NCBI RefSeq assembly: GCF_000153105.1
Contig: NZ_CH672376.1
Coordinates: forward strand, 1,840,052-1,900,424
Origin: Blastopirellula marina DSM 3645
GTDB taxonomy: Bacteria > Planctomycetota > Planctomycetia > Pirellulales > Pirellulaceae
DNA length: 60,373 bases
Reading direction: 5' to 3'
Shown: positions 27,933 to 37,629 of the stretch, piece by piece
How the letters are laid out: each line of letters begins with the position of its first letter
How positions within the stretch are numbered: position 1 is the stretch's first letter
Notes under the pieces: generated by a model
Database searches by the model: none
Told to the model about the DNA's origin: nothing
The model's input: the letters and a program-made list of their open reading frames with translations, nothing else
Translations under genes and position numbers: made by a program

Positions 27933-28465
27933 GCGGTAGCGCGTCTCCAGTGGGACGAAATGACTTCTTCAACAAATTGATCGCCAAACAGGTTCTGCTT
28001 CACCTGGCTGATCAGGTTTTCGACCGCTTCCCGAGCCGTCTCTTCGGTCGCTTTGGCGTTGCCGATGATCTGCTGCAGCGTGCGGCGATTGTCTTTCGCT
28101 CCGCCGCCGCTGGTGACGGCAACTTGAAATTCGTAGGGACCGCAGCGGACCCGATCCCCATCGGCGAGCTTGCCGTCGGTGAACTGCTCTCCGTTGACGG
28201 TTAATTCAGGGCCTTCGCCAAACCAACGCAGCGTCAATTGCGAGCCGCGATGGTAGATGTAGGCGTACGACTCGGGAAACTGCGGGTCTCCCAGCACCAG
28301 GTCGCAATCGTTGCCGGAGCCGATCAAAAACAGAGGCGCGGTGATGGGGCGACTCGGCTTTTCGGCGCGTCCACGGCGAATCAATAGCTCCGCCGTCAGG
28401 CGCGCAGGGCGGCGATGAGCGCCTTGCGGCGCGTGGGCGGCATGAAGTTCGTATTTCGCAGTCAT
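27929..28465 (-). CDS. FHA-domain protein
   Basis: The 178-residue protein has a forkhead-associated domain at about residues 40-115: FLIGSGNDCDLVLGDP, followed after a short loop by a turn and VNGEQFTDGKLADGDRVRCGPYEFQV. The classic FHA serine/histidine phosphothreonine contacts are partly replaced (SGNDCD instead of GR-x-x-x-x-D), so phosphopeptide binding is uncertain. The C-terminal 60 residues are predicted helical. ATG 28465 is preferred; an ATG five codons earlier at 28480 is also possible. It begins an operon with the small coupled gene. No Ser/Thr kinase is nearby. Confidence 0.78.
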   Translation of the reverse strand: MTAKYELHAAHAPQGAHRRPARLTAELLIRRGRAEKPSRPITAPLFLIGSGNDCDLVLGDPQFPESYAYIYHRGSQLTLRWFGEGPELTVNGEQFTDGKLADGDRVRCGPYEFQVAVTSGGGAKDNRRTLQQIIGNAKATEETAREAVENLISQVKQNLFGDQFVEEVISSHWRRATA

Positions 28466-28600
28466 AATGCGTCCGATCATCTCAACGTGTTAGCCAATCG
28501 GAATCGCCAAGCGGGGTGACGGTCGACTGGCTATCTAACAACTAGATCGGACGGGGAGTAGCCCGCAAATTACCGAGAATTCGCGCAGACGCGAATCTTA

Positions 28601-28631
28601 CCAACCGGCGCAAGCATTCACGACCGGTTGG
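28601..28631 (-). terminator. Hairpin beyond the ATP synthase operon
   Basis: CCAACCGG at 28601-28608 and CCGGTTGG at 28624-28631 are perfect 8-bp inverted repeats about 45 bp past the atpC stop. No T tract follows, so its role in ending the operon transcript is uncertain. Confidence 0.35.
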
Positions 28632-28676
28632 CGAATTTAGAGAGAGTTTGCGGGGCGCAGTTGCTAGCAGCAAGTG

Positions 28677-29069
28677 CTAGTTTTGCGAAACGCGGATTTG
28701 CGCGCGCGCTTGATCGACCATGCGATCGCGGATCGCCAGCAGTTCGTCGGATGACGTCGGCTGCTTCATCGCTGCTTGAAGTTGCTGCTCGGCGTCCACT
28801 TTGGAGACCTCTTGGGCGGGAACTGCTTTGCCGGTCAGCACGTTGACTTCGTTGTTGGCGACTTGGACAAATCCGCCGTCCACATAGTAACGTGTCGTCG
28901 TTCCGCCGCTCACGATGCGCATTTCGCCGTAACCAAGCCGACCAATCATCGGGCTATGCGAAGGCGCAATGCCGATTTCGCCGTCGAACAGCGGCAACGC
29001 GACGAAGTCGGCGGTCGTTTCGAGCGCCGTCGCTTCGGGCGTGACGACGATGCATTTGAGCTGCGCCAT
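28677..29069 (-). CDS. atpC: ATP synthase subunit epsilon
   Basis: The 130-residue epsilon subunit of F1 couples rotation to catalysis and can inhibit ATP hydrolysis. The N-terminal beta-sandwich shows LFDGEIGIAPSHSPMIGRLGYGEMRI, the standard landmark, and GGFVQVANNEVNVLT. The C-terminal helical part is short to normal. It is the last gene of the atp operon, 3 bp after atpD. Confidence 0.96.
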   Translation of the reverse strand: MAQLKCIVVTPEATALETTADFVALPLFDGEIGIAPSHSPMIGRLGYGEMRIVSGGTTTRYYVDGGFVQVANNEVNVLTGKAVPAQEVSKVDAEQQLQAAMKQPTSSDELLAIRDRMVDQARAQIRVSQN

Positions 29070-29072
29070 CGG

Positions 29073-30614
<1,542 letters not shown>

Positions 30615-31496
30615 TTAGTTGTTGAGCGCTTCGACGCCGCCGATGATTTCCATGATCTCGTTGGTAATCCGTCCCTGGCGGGCGCGGTTGTATTCCCGTG
30701 ACAGTTGCTTGATCAAGTCCGACGCGTTTTCGGTCGCCGACTTCATCGCCACCATGCGTGCGATTTGTTCGCTGACCGCGGCGTCGAGGAAGCACTTGAA
30801 CAACTTCACTTTGAAACTGGTCGGAACGACCTCTTCCAAAATGCTTTGGGCCGACGGAAAAAATTCGTACATCGATTCCGCTGCCGCTTCGTCGTCGCCG
30901 ACGCCGTCCAGCGATCCCAGCGGCAGCAAAGTCTCGATCACCGGGATCTGCTTGCTGCTGGAGACGAATTTCGTGTAGGAGACGTCCAAACGATCCAGCT
31001 TGCCGGCGACGAACTGCGTCAAGTAGCGGTTGGCGATCACTTCGACTTCGTCGTAGCGCGGCTTGTCTTCAAAGTGAGTGAAAGTCTCATCCGCTTCCAG
31101 CTTGCGCTGCGAACGGAAGAGGCCGATCCCCTTCTTGCCGGCGATCTCCAGATTCAGCTTGCCGTATTCGCTCTTCAAGTCGACGACATGTGGGAAGGTC
31201 GCTCGGCAAAGACCGCCGTTATAACCGCCGCACAAGCCGCGATTGGAGGTCAGCACCAACAGCGTTGCGTTCTCTTTGGAGTCATGCTCCTCAAGCAACG
31301 GATGAGTGAAGTCCAAGCTCGATGCGGTCAGGTCCTTCACGATCTGCGTGATGCGATCGGTATAGGCAGTCGCCGCCGCGGCACGATCCATCGCCTGCTT
31401 GTAACGCGCAGTTGCAATCAATTCCATCGTCCGCGTGATCTTGCGAATGTTGCGGACCGACTTGCGGCGTTTATCGAGTGCTCGTGGGTTAGCCAT
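30615..31496 (-). CDS. atpG: ATP synthase subunit gamma
   Basis: The 293-residue central-stalk subunit has the expected terminal coiled-coil helices. The N-terminus reads MANPRALDKRRKSVRNIRKITRTM and the C-terminus MKSATENASDLIKQLSREYNRARQGRITNEI, the most conserved part of the family. GLCGGYN at about residue 78 is also diagnostic. It lies between atpA and atpD as usual, with 63 bp to atpA and 81 bp to the chosen atpD start. Confidence 0.97.
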   Translation of the reverse strand: MANPRALDKRRKSVRNIRKITRTMELIATARYKQAMDRAAAATAYTDRITQIVKDLTASSLDFTHPLLEEHDSKENATLLVLTSNRGLCGGYNGGLCRATFPHVVDLKSEYGKLNLEIAGKKGIGLFRSQRKLEADETFTHFEDKPRYDEVEVIANRYLTQFVAGKLDRLDVSYTKFVSSSKQIPVIETLLPLGSLDGVGDDEAAAESMYEFFPSAQSILEEVVPTSFKVKLFKCFLDAAVSEQIARMVAMKSATENASDLIKQLSREYNRARQGRITNEIMEIIGGVEALNN

Positions 31497-31559
31497 ATCG
31501 CTTTTATTTCGTCAGCAGGCTGCGGCGGGAAAAGGTCCCAAACGGAGAGGAATCGCGGC

Positions 31560-33086
31560 TTAAAACTCTTCCTGCTTGGTCGGCACGAAGGTCGATTGGA
31601 AGCTGGCGATCGCACTTTCCATTCCGTCACCGATCTCGGAGGTCAAGTCTTTCGCTTCCGAAAGCTTGTCCCACAGATCGCTATGTTTGGCGTGGATAAA
31701 GTCCAGGTACTCGCGCTCCCAGCGGAGAACGTCGACACGAGGAATTTCGTCCAAGTGACCCCGCGTGCCGGCATAAATGCTGAACACCTGATCGATCACG
31801 TTCATCGGCTGGTACTGGCCCTGCTTCAGCAGTTCGACCATGCGGTAACCGCGGTCGAGACGTGCCTGAGTCGCCGGATCGAGTTCGGTGCCGAGTTGAG
31901 CGAACGCTTCCAATTCGCGGAACGACGCCAAGTCGAGACGTAAACCGCCGGCGACCTTCTTCATCGCTTTGATCTGGGCGTTACCGCCGACGCGCGACAC
32001 CGAAATACCAGCGTTCATCGCCGGACGTTGACCGGCGAAGAACAAGTCAGGCTGCAGATAAATCTGGCCGTCGGTGATCGAAATTACGTTGGTCGGAATG
32101 TAGGCCGAAACTTCCCCTTCGAGCGTTTCGATGATCGGCAGCGAAGTGAGCGAGCCGGCGCCCAGCGCGTCGCTCAGTTTCGACGAACGTTCCAGCAAGC
32201 GGCTATGGCAATAGAACACGTCGCCGGGGTAGGCTTCGCGACCCGGCGGGCGTCGCATCAGCAATGACAGTTCGCGATAGGCGACCGCTTGTTTCGACAA
32301 GTCGTCATAAACGATCAACGCGTGTTCGCCGTTGAACATGAAGTATTCGGCCATCGCAGTGCCCGAGTAGGGCGCTACATACTGCAACGGGGCAGGGGCG
32401 CTGGCGCCGGCGACGATGACGGTGGTGTAATCCATCGCCCCATGCTGACGCAAGATTTCAACTACCGCGGCGACCGATGAGTCTTTTTGGCCGATCGCGA
32501 CGTAGAAACACTTTACGCCGGTCTCTTTTTGATTCAGGATCGCGTCGAGAGCGATCGCCGTTTTACCGGTCTTGCGGTCGCCGATGATCAGTTCGCGTTG
32601 TCCGCGGCCGATCGGGGTCATCGCATCGATCGCTTTGATGCCGGTCTGCATCGGCTCGGTCACCGGTTTACGTTCTGACACGCCGGGCGCCAGATATTCA
32701 ACCGGACGCGAGTGAGGCGTTTGGATCGGTCCCATGCCGTCGAGCGGATTGCCAAGCGGATCGACCACACGCCCCAAGACCGCTTCGCCGACCGGAACGG
32801 AGAGCAGTTTGCCAAGCGCCTTGACCTCGTCTCCCTCTTTGATCGAGAGGAAGTCGCCGAGGATAATCACGCCGACGCTGTTTTCTTCGAGGTTAAACGC
32901 CAGACCGTTGACGCCGCCGGGGAATTCGACCATTTCACCGGCCATGATTCCGGAAAGGCCGTAGACGCGTGCGATGCCGTCGCCGACTTCCAATACGGTG
33001 CCGACTTCGCGCACATCGATCTGCGACTCGTACTGTTGGATCTCTTGCTGGATGATCGAGGCGATCTCGTCCGCATTAAATTTCAT
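31560..33086 (-). CDS. atpA: ATP synthase subunit alpha
   Basis: The 508-residue regulatory nucleotide-binding subunit shows Walker [10 protein letters not shown] near residue 170, [35 protein letters not shown], and the arginine-finger-containing [10 protein letters not shown] segment at about 372. The length is normal. It lies between atpH and atpG in the classical bacterial order. A short spacer of 27 bp separates it from atpH. Confidence 0.98.
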   Translation of the reverse strand: MKFNADEIASIIQQEIQQYESQIDVREVGTVLEVGDGIARVYGLSGIMAGEMVEFPGGVNGLAFNLEENSVGVIILGDFLSIKEGDEVKALGKLLSVPVGEAVLGRVVDPLGNPLDGMGPIQTPHSRPVEYLAPGVSERKPVTEPMQTGIKAIDAMTPIGRGQRELIIGDRKTGKTAIALDAILNQKETGVKCFYVAIGQKDSSVAAVVEILRQHGAMDYTTVIVAGASAPAPLQYVAPYSGTAMAEYFMFNGEHALIVYDDLSKQAVAYRELSLLMRRPPGREAYPGDVFYCHSRLLERSSKLSDALGAGSLTSLPIIETLEGEVSAYIPTNVISITDGQIYLQPDLFFAGQRPAMNAGISVSRVGGNAQIKAMKKVAGGLRLDLASFRELEAFAQLGTELDPATQARLDRGYRMVELLKQGQYQPMNVIDQVFSIYAGTRGHLDEIPRVDVLRWEREYLDFIHAKHSDLWDKLSEAKDLTSEIGDGMESAIASFQSTFVPTKQEEF

Positions 33087-33113
33087 GGAACTACCGTTGT
33101 TCTTCGAAGGCGT

Positions 33114-33740
33114 CTATGTTTCGGAGGTCGTAAACCGCTCGAGAGCGTCTTTCGCTTGCTGCGCCGCAGCGCTAAGCGTTTGATGACGAATGTTTTCCAG
33201 TTGATGAGCTACGCTGCCGTCGATAACCGTATCGCCGATGCGTACGATCAGCCCGCCGATCAGCGCTGGATTGACGGAGGTTAATACCTCGACATCTTTG
33301 CCCAGCGTTTCTCGCAAGCGAGCGCTCACCGACGCGAACGATTGTTCGCTCAAGGGTTGAGCCGACGTGACTTTCACATCGACGCGTCCCCGCTTTTCGC
33401 CCACCAACAGATGAAACGCTCGCTGGATCTCACGAAGGCAGTAGAGCCGGTTGTGGCCCGACAGCACCTTCAAAAAAGTCAGCAGCGTTGGGCTCATCCG
33501 CCCGGCGAACGCCTTGTCCAAAATTTGCAACCGCTCGTCATGAGTAATGCGCGGCGAGACGACGGCATTCGCAAGGAGCGGATGCTTGTCGAGCACGTCA
33601 TGCACTAGCGAAGCGAGTTCTTCGACGACGACATCCAACGAACCGGCGGCGTCCGCGGCGCCATACAGCGCTTTGGCGTAAATCGTGCCGACTCGTTCGC
33701 TGGCGAGGTCGAATCGTGGATGATGGCTTGTCTCGGACAT
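33114..33740 (-). CDS. atpH: ATP synthase subunit delta
   Basis: The 208-residue peripheral-stalk subunit has the family's N-terminal helical domain (YAKALYGAADAAGSLD near residue 20) and the C-terminal segment VTSAQPLSEQSFASVSARL. GGLIVRIGDTVIDGSVAHQLENI near the end is the clearest match. It is about 25 residues longer than E. coli delta, through a longer N-terminus. It lies between atpF and atpA. Confidence 0.95.
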   Translation of the reverse strand: MSETSHHPRFDLASERVGTIYAKALYGAADAAGSLDVVVEELASLVHDVLDKHPLLANAVVSPRITHDERLQILDKAFAGRMSPTLLTFLKVLSGHNRLYCLREIQRAFHLLVGEKRGRVDVKVTSAQPLSEQSFASVSARLRETLGKDVEVLTSVNPALIGGLIVRIGDTVIDGSVAHQLENIRHQTLSAAAQQAKDALERFTTSET

Positions 33741-33759
33741 CGAGCGTGCGATTTCCCGG

Positions 33760-34497
33760 TTAGTTCTGGCTCGGAAGTTGAGCGAGCGTGTCGTTAATCA
33801 AATGCTGGTGATCTTCCGGCGTCAGTTGTTGCCGGGTGATCTTGCTGGCCAAGTCAATCGCCAAGTTGACGCTTTGCTTCGTCAAATCGCTGATCGCAGC
33901 GGTCTTGGCCGCTTCGATCTCCTGCTGGGCCCGTTTGCGTTCGGCGTTGCCGGCCGCTTGCGCGTCGGCGAGGATCTGCAGCCGCTTTTCTTCCGCCTCT
34001 TTCATGATCTGCTCACGCGACTTCTGGATTTCCTGCTGAGCGTCGGCCAACTTTTGGTTGTACTCGGCTAGCCTCGCTTCCGCCGCGGCGAACATTTTTT
34101 GAGCTTCGGCGAGCTTCCCATCCATGGCCGCTTCGCGACTATCCAGCGCTGCGACGATCGGCTTCCAAGCGAAGATTGTCAGCAGCGCCGCCAAACCCAA
34201 AAAGATCAGAAAGTTGAAGGTCGCCAGGTCAAATTCGAGCGCCTCGGGATTGTGCAGCCCCACTGCGGCGTCATTGTGCGACAGGTCGTTCGGATTGGCC
34301 GCGTGCTCATCCTCTCCTTTATGGAGATTATGCTCCTCTGCTTCTACGATGTTCTCGATCCCTTTCGTCACCTCCTCTTCGAAGGCTTCTACGGGATTCT
34401 TCGCCGGCGGCTCCGCTTCATCTTGGGCGACAAGACGCGTCGAGCAAGCGAATAGGGCGAAGGCCGCTAGTAGGAGCAGAATTTTTGAGTTGCGCAT
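33760..34497 (-). CDS. atpF: ATP synthase subunit b with signal-like N-terminus
   Basis: The 245-residue product contains a typical b subunit in its second half: a membrane segment (TFNFLIFLGLAALLTIFAW at about 93-111) followed by a long charged coiled coil. Before it is an unusual extension of about 90 residues: a signal-peptide-like start (KILLLLAAFALFACSTRLVAQ) and an acidic, His-rich stretch that would face outside the cytoplasm. Usual b subunits are about 160 residues and start directly with the membrane helix. ATG 34497 fits the signal peptide; the frame extends 17 codons upstream without support. Confidence 0.92.
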   Translation of the reverse strand: MRNSKILLLLAAFALFACSTRLVAQDEAEPPAKNPVEAFEEEVTKGIENIVEAEEHNLHKGEDEHAANPNDLSHNDAAVGLHNPEALEFDLATFNFLIFLGLAALLTIFAWKPIVAALDSREAAMDGKLAEAQKMFAAAEARLAEYNQKLADAQQEIQKSREQIMKEAEEKRLQILADAQAAGNAERKRAQQEIEAAKTAAISDLTKQSVNLAIDLASKITRQQLTPEDHQHLINDTLAQLPSQN

Positions 34498-34555
34498 GGT
34501 TCGTCGAACCTGTCGTGATAGCAATGAATGGCGAAAATCGACGTGCAAACGTCGA

Positions 34556-34855
34556 CTAGCTCATGCAGAGGAACAACGCGAAGAAGGTGAAACCTTCGAT
34601 CAACGCAGCGGCGATGATCATCGCCGTTTGAATGTTACCAGCAACTTCGGGCTGGCGGGCCATGCTTTCCAGCGCGCTGCTGGCCAACTTGCCGATGCCG
34701 TACGAAGCGCCGATGACGACCAAGCCGATACCAAAGTAGCGGGTCAGATCAATCAACGGACCATTGAAGGCGTCGCCTTCGGCAGCCATTGCCGGGGCGG
34801 CGCAGATCAGGATAGCGGCGAAGCTGTACAAGCAAAGCTTTGCAATTTTGGACAC
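34556..34855 (-). CDS. atpE: ATP synthase subunit c with cleavable-looking leader
   Basis: The 99-residue product contains the two-helix hairpin of the c ring. The ion-binding Glu is in IIAAALIEGFTFFALF, and the loop ARQPE is standard. Gly rather than Ser/Thr follows the Glu, arguing for proton rather than sodium coupling. Residues 1-24 form a signal-peptide-like leader ending AMA|AEG. GTG 34855 is chosen because GAGGAG lies 9 bases upstream; the longer frame starts TTG 34876. Leaders on subunit c are known in some bacteria but are not general. Confidence 0.93.
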   Translation of the reverse strand: MSKIAKLCLYSFAAILICAAPAMAAEGDAFNGPLIDLTRYFGIGLVVIGASYGIGKLASSALESMARQPEVAGNIQTAMIIAAALIEGFTFFALFLCMS

Positions 34856-34909
34856 GGACTCGTTCTCCTCAACCAAGGGTAAACAACGGTGTATTCGTAG
34901 ACGTTCGAC

Positions 34910-36103
34910 TTAGTGATGGTGGGTCGAAGCGCCAATGAACAGTGAAGACAAAAACGTAAATATGTACGCCTGTAAAAAGGCGACAAATAGTTCTAAGCAA
35001 CTGAACAGAACTGCGGACCCGACGATGATCGGCAGCGTCAGGATCAAGTTCCAACCAGACATCTCGACGCCTAAGGCAACAATGCCCAGCAGCACCAAGT
35101 GACCGGCGACCATATTGGCCAAAAGACGAACGCCAAGCACGGCGTGCTTGATGAAAAGTCCCGCCAATTCAATCACAAACAGCATAATCTTGATTGGGAT
35201 GCCGATGATCAGCGGCAGATCCATATGCGGTATCAGATTGAGCCATACGCCGACGGGGCCAAACTTCAGGGCGCCGGCGCCCATCCCAATCACCAGCGTT
35301 GCGAAAGCAAGCGATAGGGTGACGCTGAACGACGCCGTTGGCGCTCCTAGCCAGGGAATCATTCCCAGCAAGTTGCAACCGAGCACAAAGAAAAACATCG
35401 TCAGTAGCACCGGCACAAACTTGTCGGCGCCATGCCCGATACCGGGGCGGATGACTTGTTCTCGCAAATAGCAGACGAATGCGTCGAGCAGATGGGTGAC
35501 GCGGCCTTTGGGGACAATGCTTTTCTTCAGACGCGATGCGTACCAGGTAAAGACCAGCACCATCACAATCGCGACAAGCGTCTCCAGCACCATGAACCGC
35601 GAGATGCAGAAGCCTGAATCTTTTTGGTAAAGGTTGCGGAGTTGCCCGAACGGCTGCGGAATCAGGATTTTGCCAGAGAGGACTTCGTTGTAGCCCTCAA
35701 TTTTTTTCGGCGACCACGGCTGGGCGGTCTCGCGATATTCGGCGACGGTGACCAGTTCTTGCGCTTCGGGCCAGCTTTCGGCCCAAGGATTCGCCGGCTT
35801 GTCGTCTTTGGTTTTTTCTTCGGCGAGCTCTTTCAGGTAGCGACGAACCGGCTTTCCGTGGTTGCCTGGCTCGTGTTGCCAATGCTCCCAGTTGTGGATG
35901 AAGTCGGTTTCGCTGGGAACTCCTTTGCTGAGTTCCGAGAGCTTCGCATGAACAAGGTTCGCTTCCCACAATTGGTAGGCTGGATCTAAACGAATCCAGA
36001 CATCCGGAAAGTCCTGAAGCGACTCGCGATGAGAAGGCGCAAGCCACGAAGGGACTTCGAAGTAGTAGCTGTCCTTGATGTGCAGGATCGGGTCGGATGC
36101 CAT
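34910..36103 (-). CDS. atpB: ATP synthase subunit a with long N-terminal extension
   Basis: The 397-residue protein ends in a normal a subunit (about residues 170-397), including LGVRLLANMVAGHLVLLG with the essential Arg and the final helix LEVFVA-like ELFVAFLQAYIF. The first about 165 residues are hydrophilic and Trp/Glu-rich and are not part of canonical a subunits of about 240-280 residues. This extension may interact with the extended b subunit or the outer face of the complex, which is inference. It starts 4 bp after the upstream small membrane protein gene. Confidence 0.94.
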   Translation of the reverse strand: MASDPILHIKDSYYFEVPSWLAPSHRESLQDFPDVWIRLDPAYQLWEANLVHAKLSELSKGVPSETDFIHNWEHWQHEPGNHGKPVRRYLKELAEEKTKDDKPANPWAESWPEAQELVTVAEYRETAQPWSPKKIEGYNEVLSGKILIPQPFGQLRNLYQKDSGFCISRFMVLETLVAIVMVLVFTWYASRLKKSIVPKGRVTHLLDAFVCYLREQVIRPGIGHGADKFVPVLLTMFFFVLGCNLLGMIPWLGAPTASFSVTLSLAFATLVIGMGAGALKFGPVGVWLNLIPHMDLPLIIGIPIKIMLFVIELAGLFIKHAVLGVRLLANMVAGHLVLLGIVALGVEMSGWNLILTLPIIVGSAVLFSCLELFVAFLQAYIFTFLSSLFIGASTHHH

Positions 36104-36107
36104 CGGT

Positions 36108-36551
36108 TTAGGAAGCCTTCGAGACGTTCGCTGCGGGTTGAAGAAGACGAGCGGCCAAGATTGTTTCGACCAGGAGCGTAAGCAGATAGTAGACCATAAT
36201 CATCCCGAATACGCCCGCTTGTGCAAGCGGTCCATCGGCTTGTTTTAAAAATGCGCCGATCGCCAACGGCAAGCCGGTTCGCAGGCCGACTCCGGCCAAT
36301 GCGGCATGCAGTCCAAACGGCGTTTGTTTGTACATCACGATTAGGGTCAACGCGCCAAGCGAACTTCCCAGGCAAAGCAATGCGGCGATCAGTGCAGCCT
36401 GAACGCCGATTACGCCATGCTGCGTCTGCGCATACCAAGCGATCAGCGGAGTCGGCAAAGCGACGGCGATCATCAATGCGAGGGCAGGACGCCACAGCTG
36501 CGAAAGCAGATGCGTCGTCGGCGGCGGGTTGTCCGAGGGGTCCGGTTTCAC
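36108..36551 (-). CDS. Small four-span membrane protein in the atp operon
   Basis: The 147-residue product has four hydrophobic segments (about 20-42, 50-72, 80-100 and 112-138) separated by short loops and a polar Pro-rich N-terminus. It occupies the place of atpI in other operons, between the AtpZ-like gene and atpB, 4 bp from atpB. Sequence similarity to AtpI is weak by eye. A role in assembly of the c ring, as proposed for AtpI, is inference from position. Confidence 0.72.
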   Translation of the reverse strand: MKPDPSDNPPPTTHLLSQLWRPALALMIAVALPTPLIAWYAQTQHGVIGVQAALIAALLCLGSSLGALTLIVMYKQTPFGLHAALAGVGLRTGLPLAIGAFLKQADGPLAQAGVFGMIMVYYLLTLLVETILAARLLQPAANVSKAS

Positions 36552-36609
36552 GACGGTGACAGTGAAGTTCTGCGAAAGGAAGAAGGTGCCCGCGCGGCGT
36601 GAGCCGCGG

Positions 36610-36852
36610 CTACTCGTCCGATTTATCGCGTTGCTTTTGGTCCGCTTTGGCGTATTGAAGCAAGTGATAAATGGCGAGCGTGATTCCTAATGCAAACCCA
36701 AGAACGACCAGTCCGCGTATGCCGAACTTTTCGTCCAGCCAGTGGCCAATCAATCCCGGGGCGATCATTTCAATACAAACCGCAAAGATACGGCCAACCC
36801 ACTCATAGGCGACCGCCATCGGCGGCCGATCGTCAGCAGGTTGGTTGCTCAA
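36610..36852 (-). CDS. AtpZ/AtpI-like protein, first gene of the atp operon
   Basis: The 80-residue protein has two membrane helices with IAPGLIGHWLDEKFGIRGLVVLGFALGI, the hallmark of the AtpZ/AtpI family (also called F0F1 assembly protein). TTG 36852 is chosen as start because AGGAAA lies 6-7 bases upstream and family proteins begin shortly before the first helix. The open frame continues 39 codons upstream with no similarity. AtpZ proteins are linked to Mg2+ handling or c-ring assembly. Confidence 0.82.
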   Translation of the reverse strand: MSNQPADDRPPMAVAYEWVGRIFAVCIEMIAPGLIGHWLDEKFGIRGLVVLGFALGITLAIYHLLQYAKADQKQRDKSDE

Positions 36853-37123
36853 GCTGTTTCCTTGTCGCGCTGATAGCGTCAATGAAAAAGTGAGGCATCT
36901 TGCAGAATTGCGAATCAATGTAAGGGAAGGTGAGAGGGCGGTCAATGAGCGGGAAGCGAGATCGTGCAAAAATTCACGAAGTTTTTGGTCCGCCGTAATT
37001 GATTACCATGAAAAGAGTTGCATTTCGGCTGACTCTGTCAGAAATCGCCGCTGGGCGGTTTAAGAAAGAAACGCGCCTCATTGTGAAGGATCCCCTTTAT
37101 TGGCCATCTGGGGGAGTTTTTGA

Positions 37124-37152
37124 TTGCATTGGGACCGTAATTCCAGTAGACT
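37124..37152 (+). promoter_or_regulatory. Sigma-70-type promoter candidate
   Basis: TTGCAT at 37124-37129 and TAGACT at 37147-37152 are spaced by exactly 17 bases. Transcription would start near 37159, some 470 bp before the nearest plus-strand gene, which suggests a non-coding transcript or a long leader. Confidence 0.45.
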
Positions 37153-37158
37153 AGTTCA

Positions 37159-37345
37159 CGGAGATGACTATTGTTACTACCTCTGGTTGGGTGTAGGGAG
37201 TTACCTCGGTAAGACTGGGATGCGAAAGGCCGCACAGGCGCTTGAGCAACCTAGAAAACGAGTCCCATTCACGGATCTGGCCTTCCCCCAACAGTGTGGT
37301 CCTGCCTGCAAGTCGCGTTAGCGGGTCTCTCTAAAGAATGACGGC
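37159..37345 (+). ncRNA. Candidate structured small RNA, unassigned
   Basis: Downstream of the promoter candidate, GTTGGG (about 37186) can pair with CCCAAC (about 37287), and inside this TGGGA (about 37216) can pair with TCCCA (about 37265). An outer GGAGA-TGAC near 37166 can partly pair with GTCTCTC near 37325. Nested long-range pairing over about 180 bases is the general shape of 6S RNA, but I cannot confirm the family. tmRNA and RNase P hallmarks are absent. Confidence 0.25.
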
Positions 37346-37629
37346 GACGCTATGGAACAAGCGAAGCTACGGAAGAACAGAGAAGTTGCTCCTCAAGATT
37401 TGGCTGCACGCTTGTTGACCTAAGCAAGTGCGGCGGCTGCTACACGCCTTTTCGTGAACTTGAACCGGCGCCGAACTTTGTCCAATCAAACGGAATTGGG
37501 GCAAAGCGGTTCAAGAGATTTCTTTCACGGACGAAAACAACCGGGACGAACCAACCGTACCAAAGCGACAGAATAGCGGAAGAAGTGCGCCGCTCGCTTG
37601 GTCTGGCCGACGTGTGGAGGACTAGTCTG

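Larger units (their letters stand above)
36853..37629. other. Long divergent spacer between atp operon and DUF4912 gene
   Basis: This 777-bp stretch holds no convincing protein gene. It must carry the atp operon promoter on the minus strand. On the plus strand it has a good promoter match at 37124-37152 followed by structured-looking sequence, described separately. Short open frames within lack codon character. Confidence 0.5.

Noticed and set aside
30705-31943. A 412-codon plus-strand frame across atpG and atpA
   Set aside because: It is antisense to two clear ATP synthase genes and shows only composition-driven sequence.
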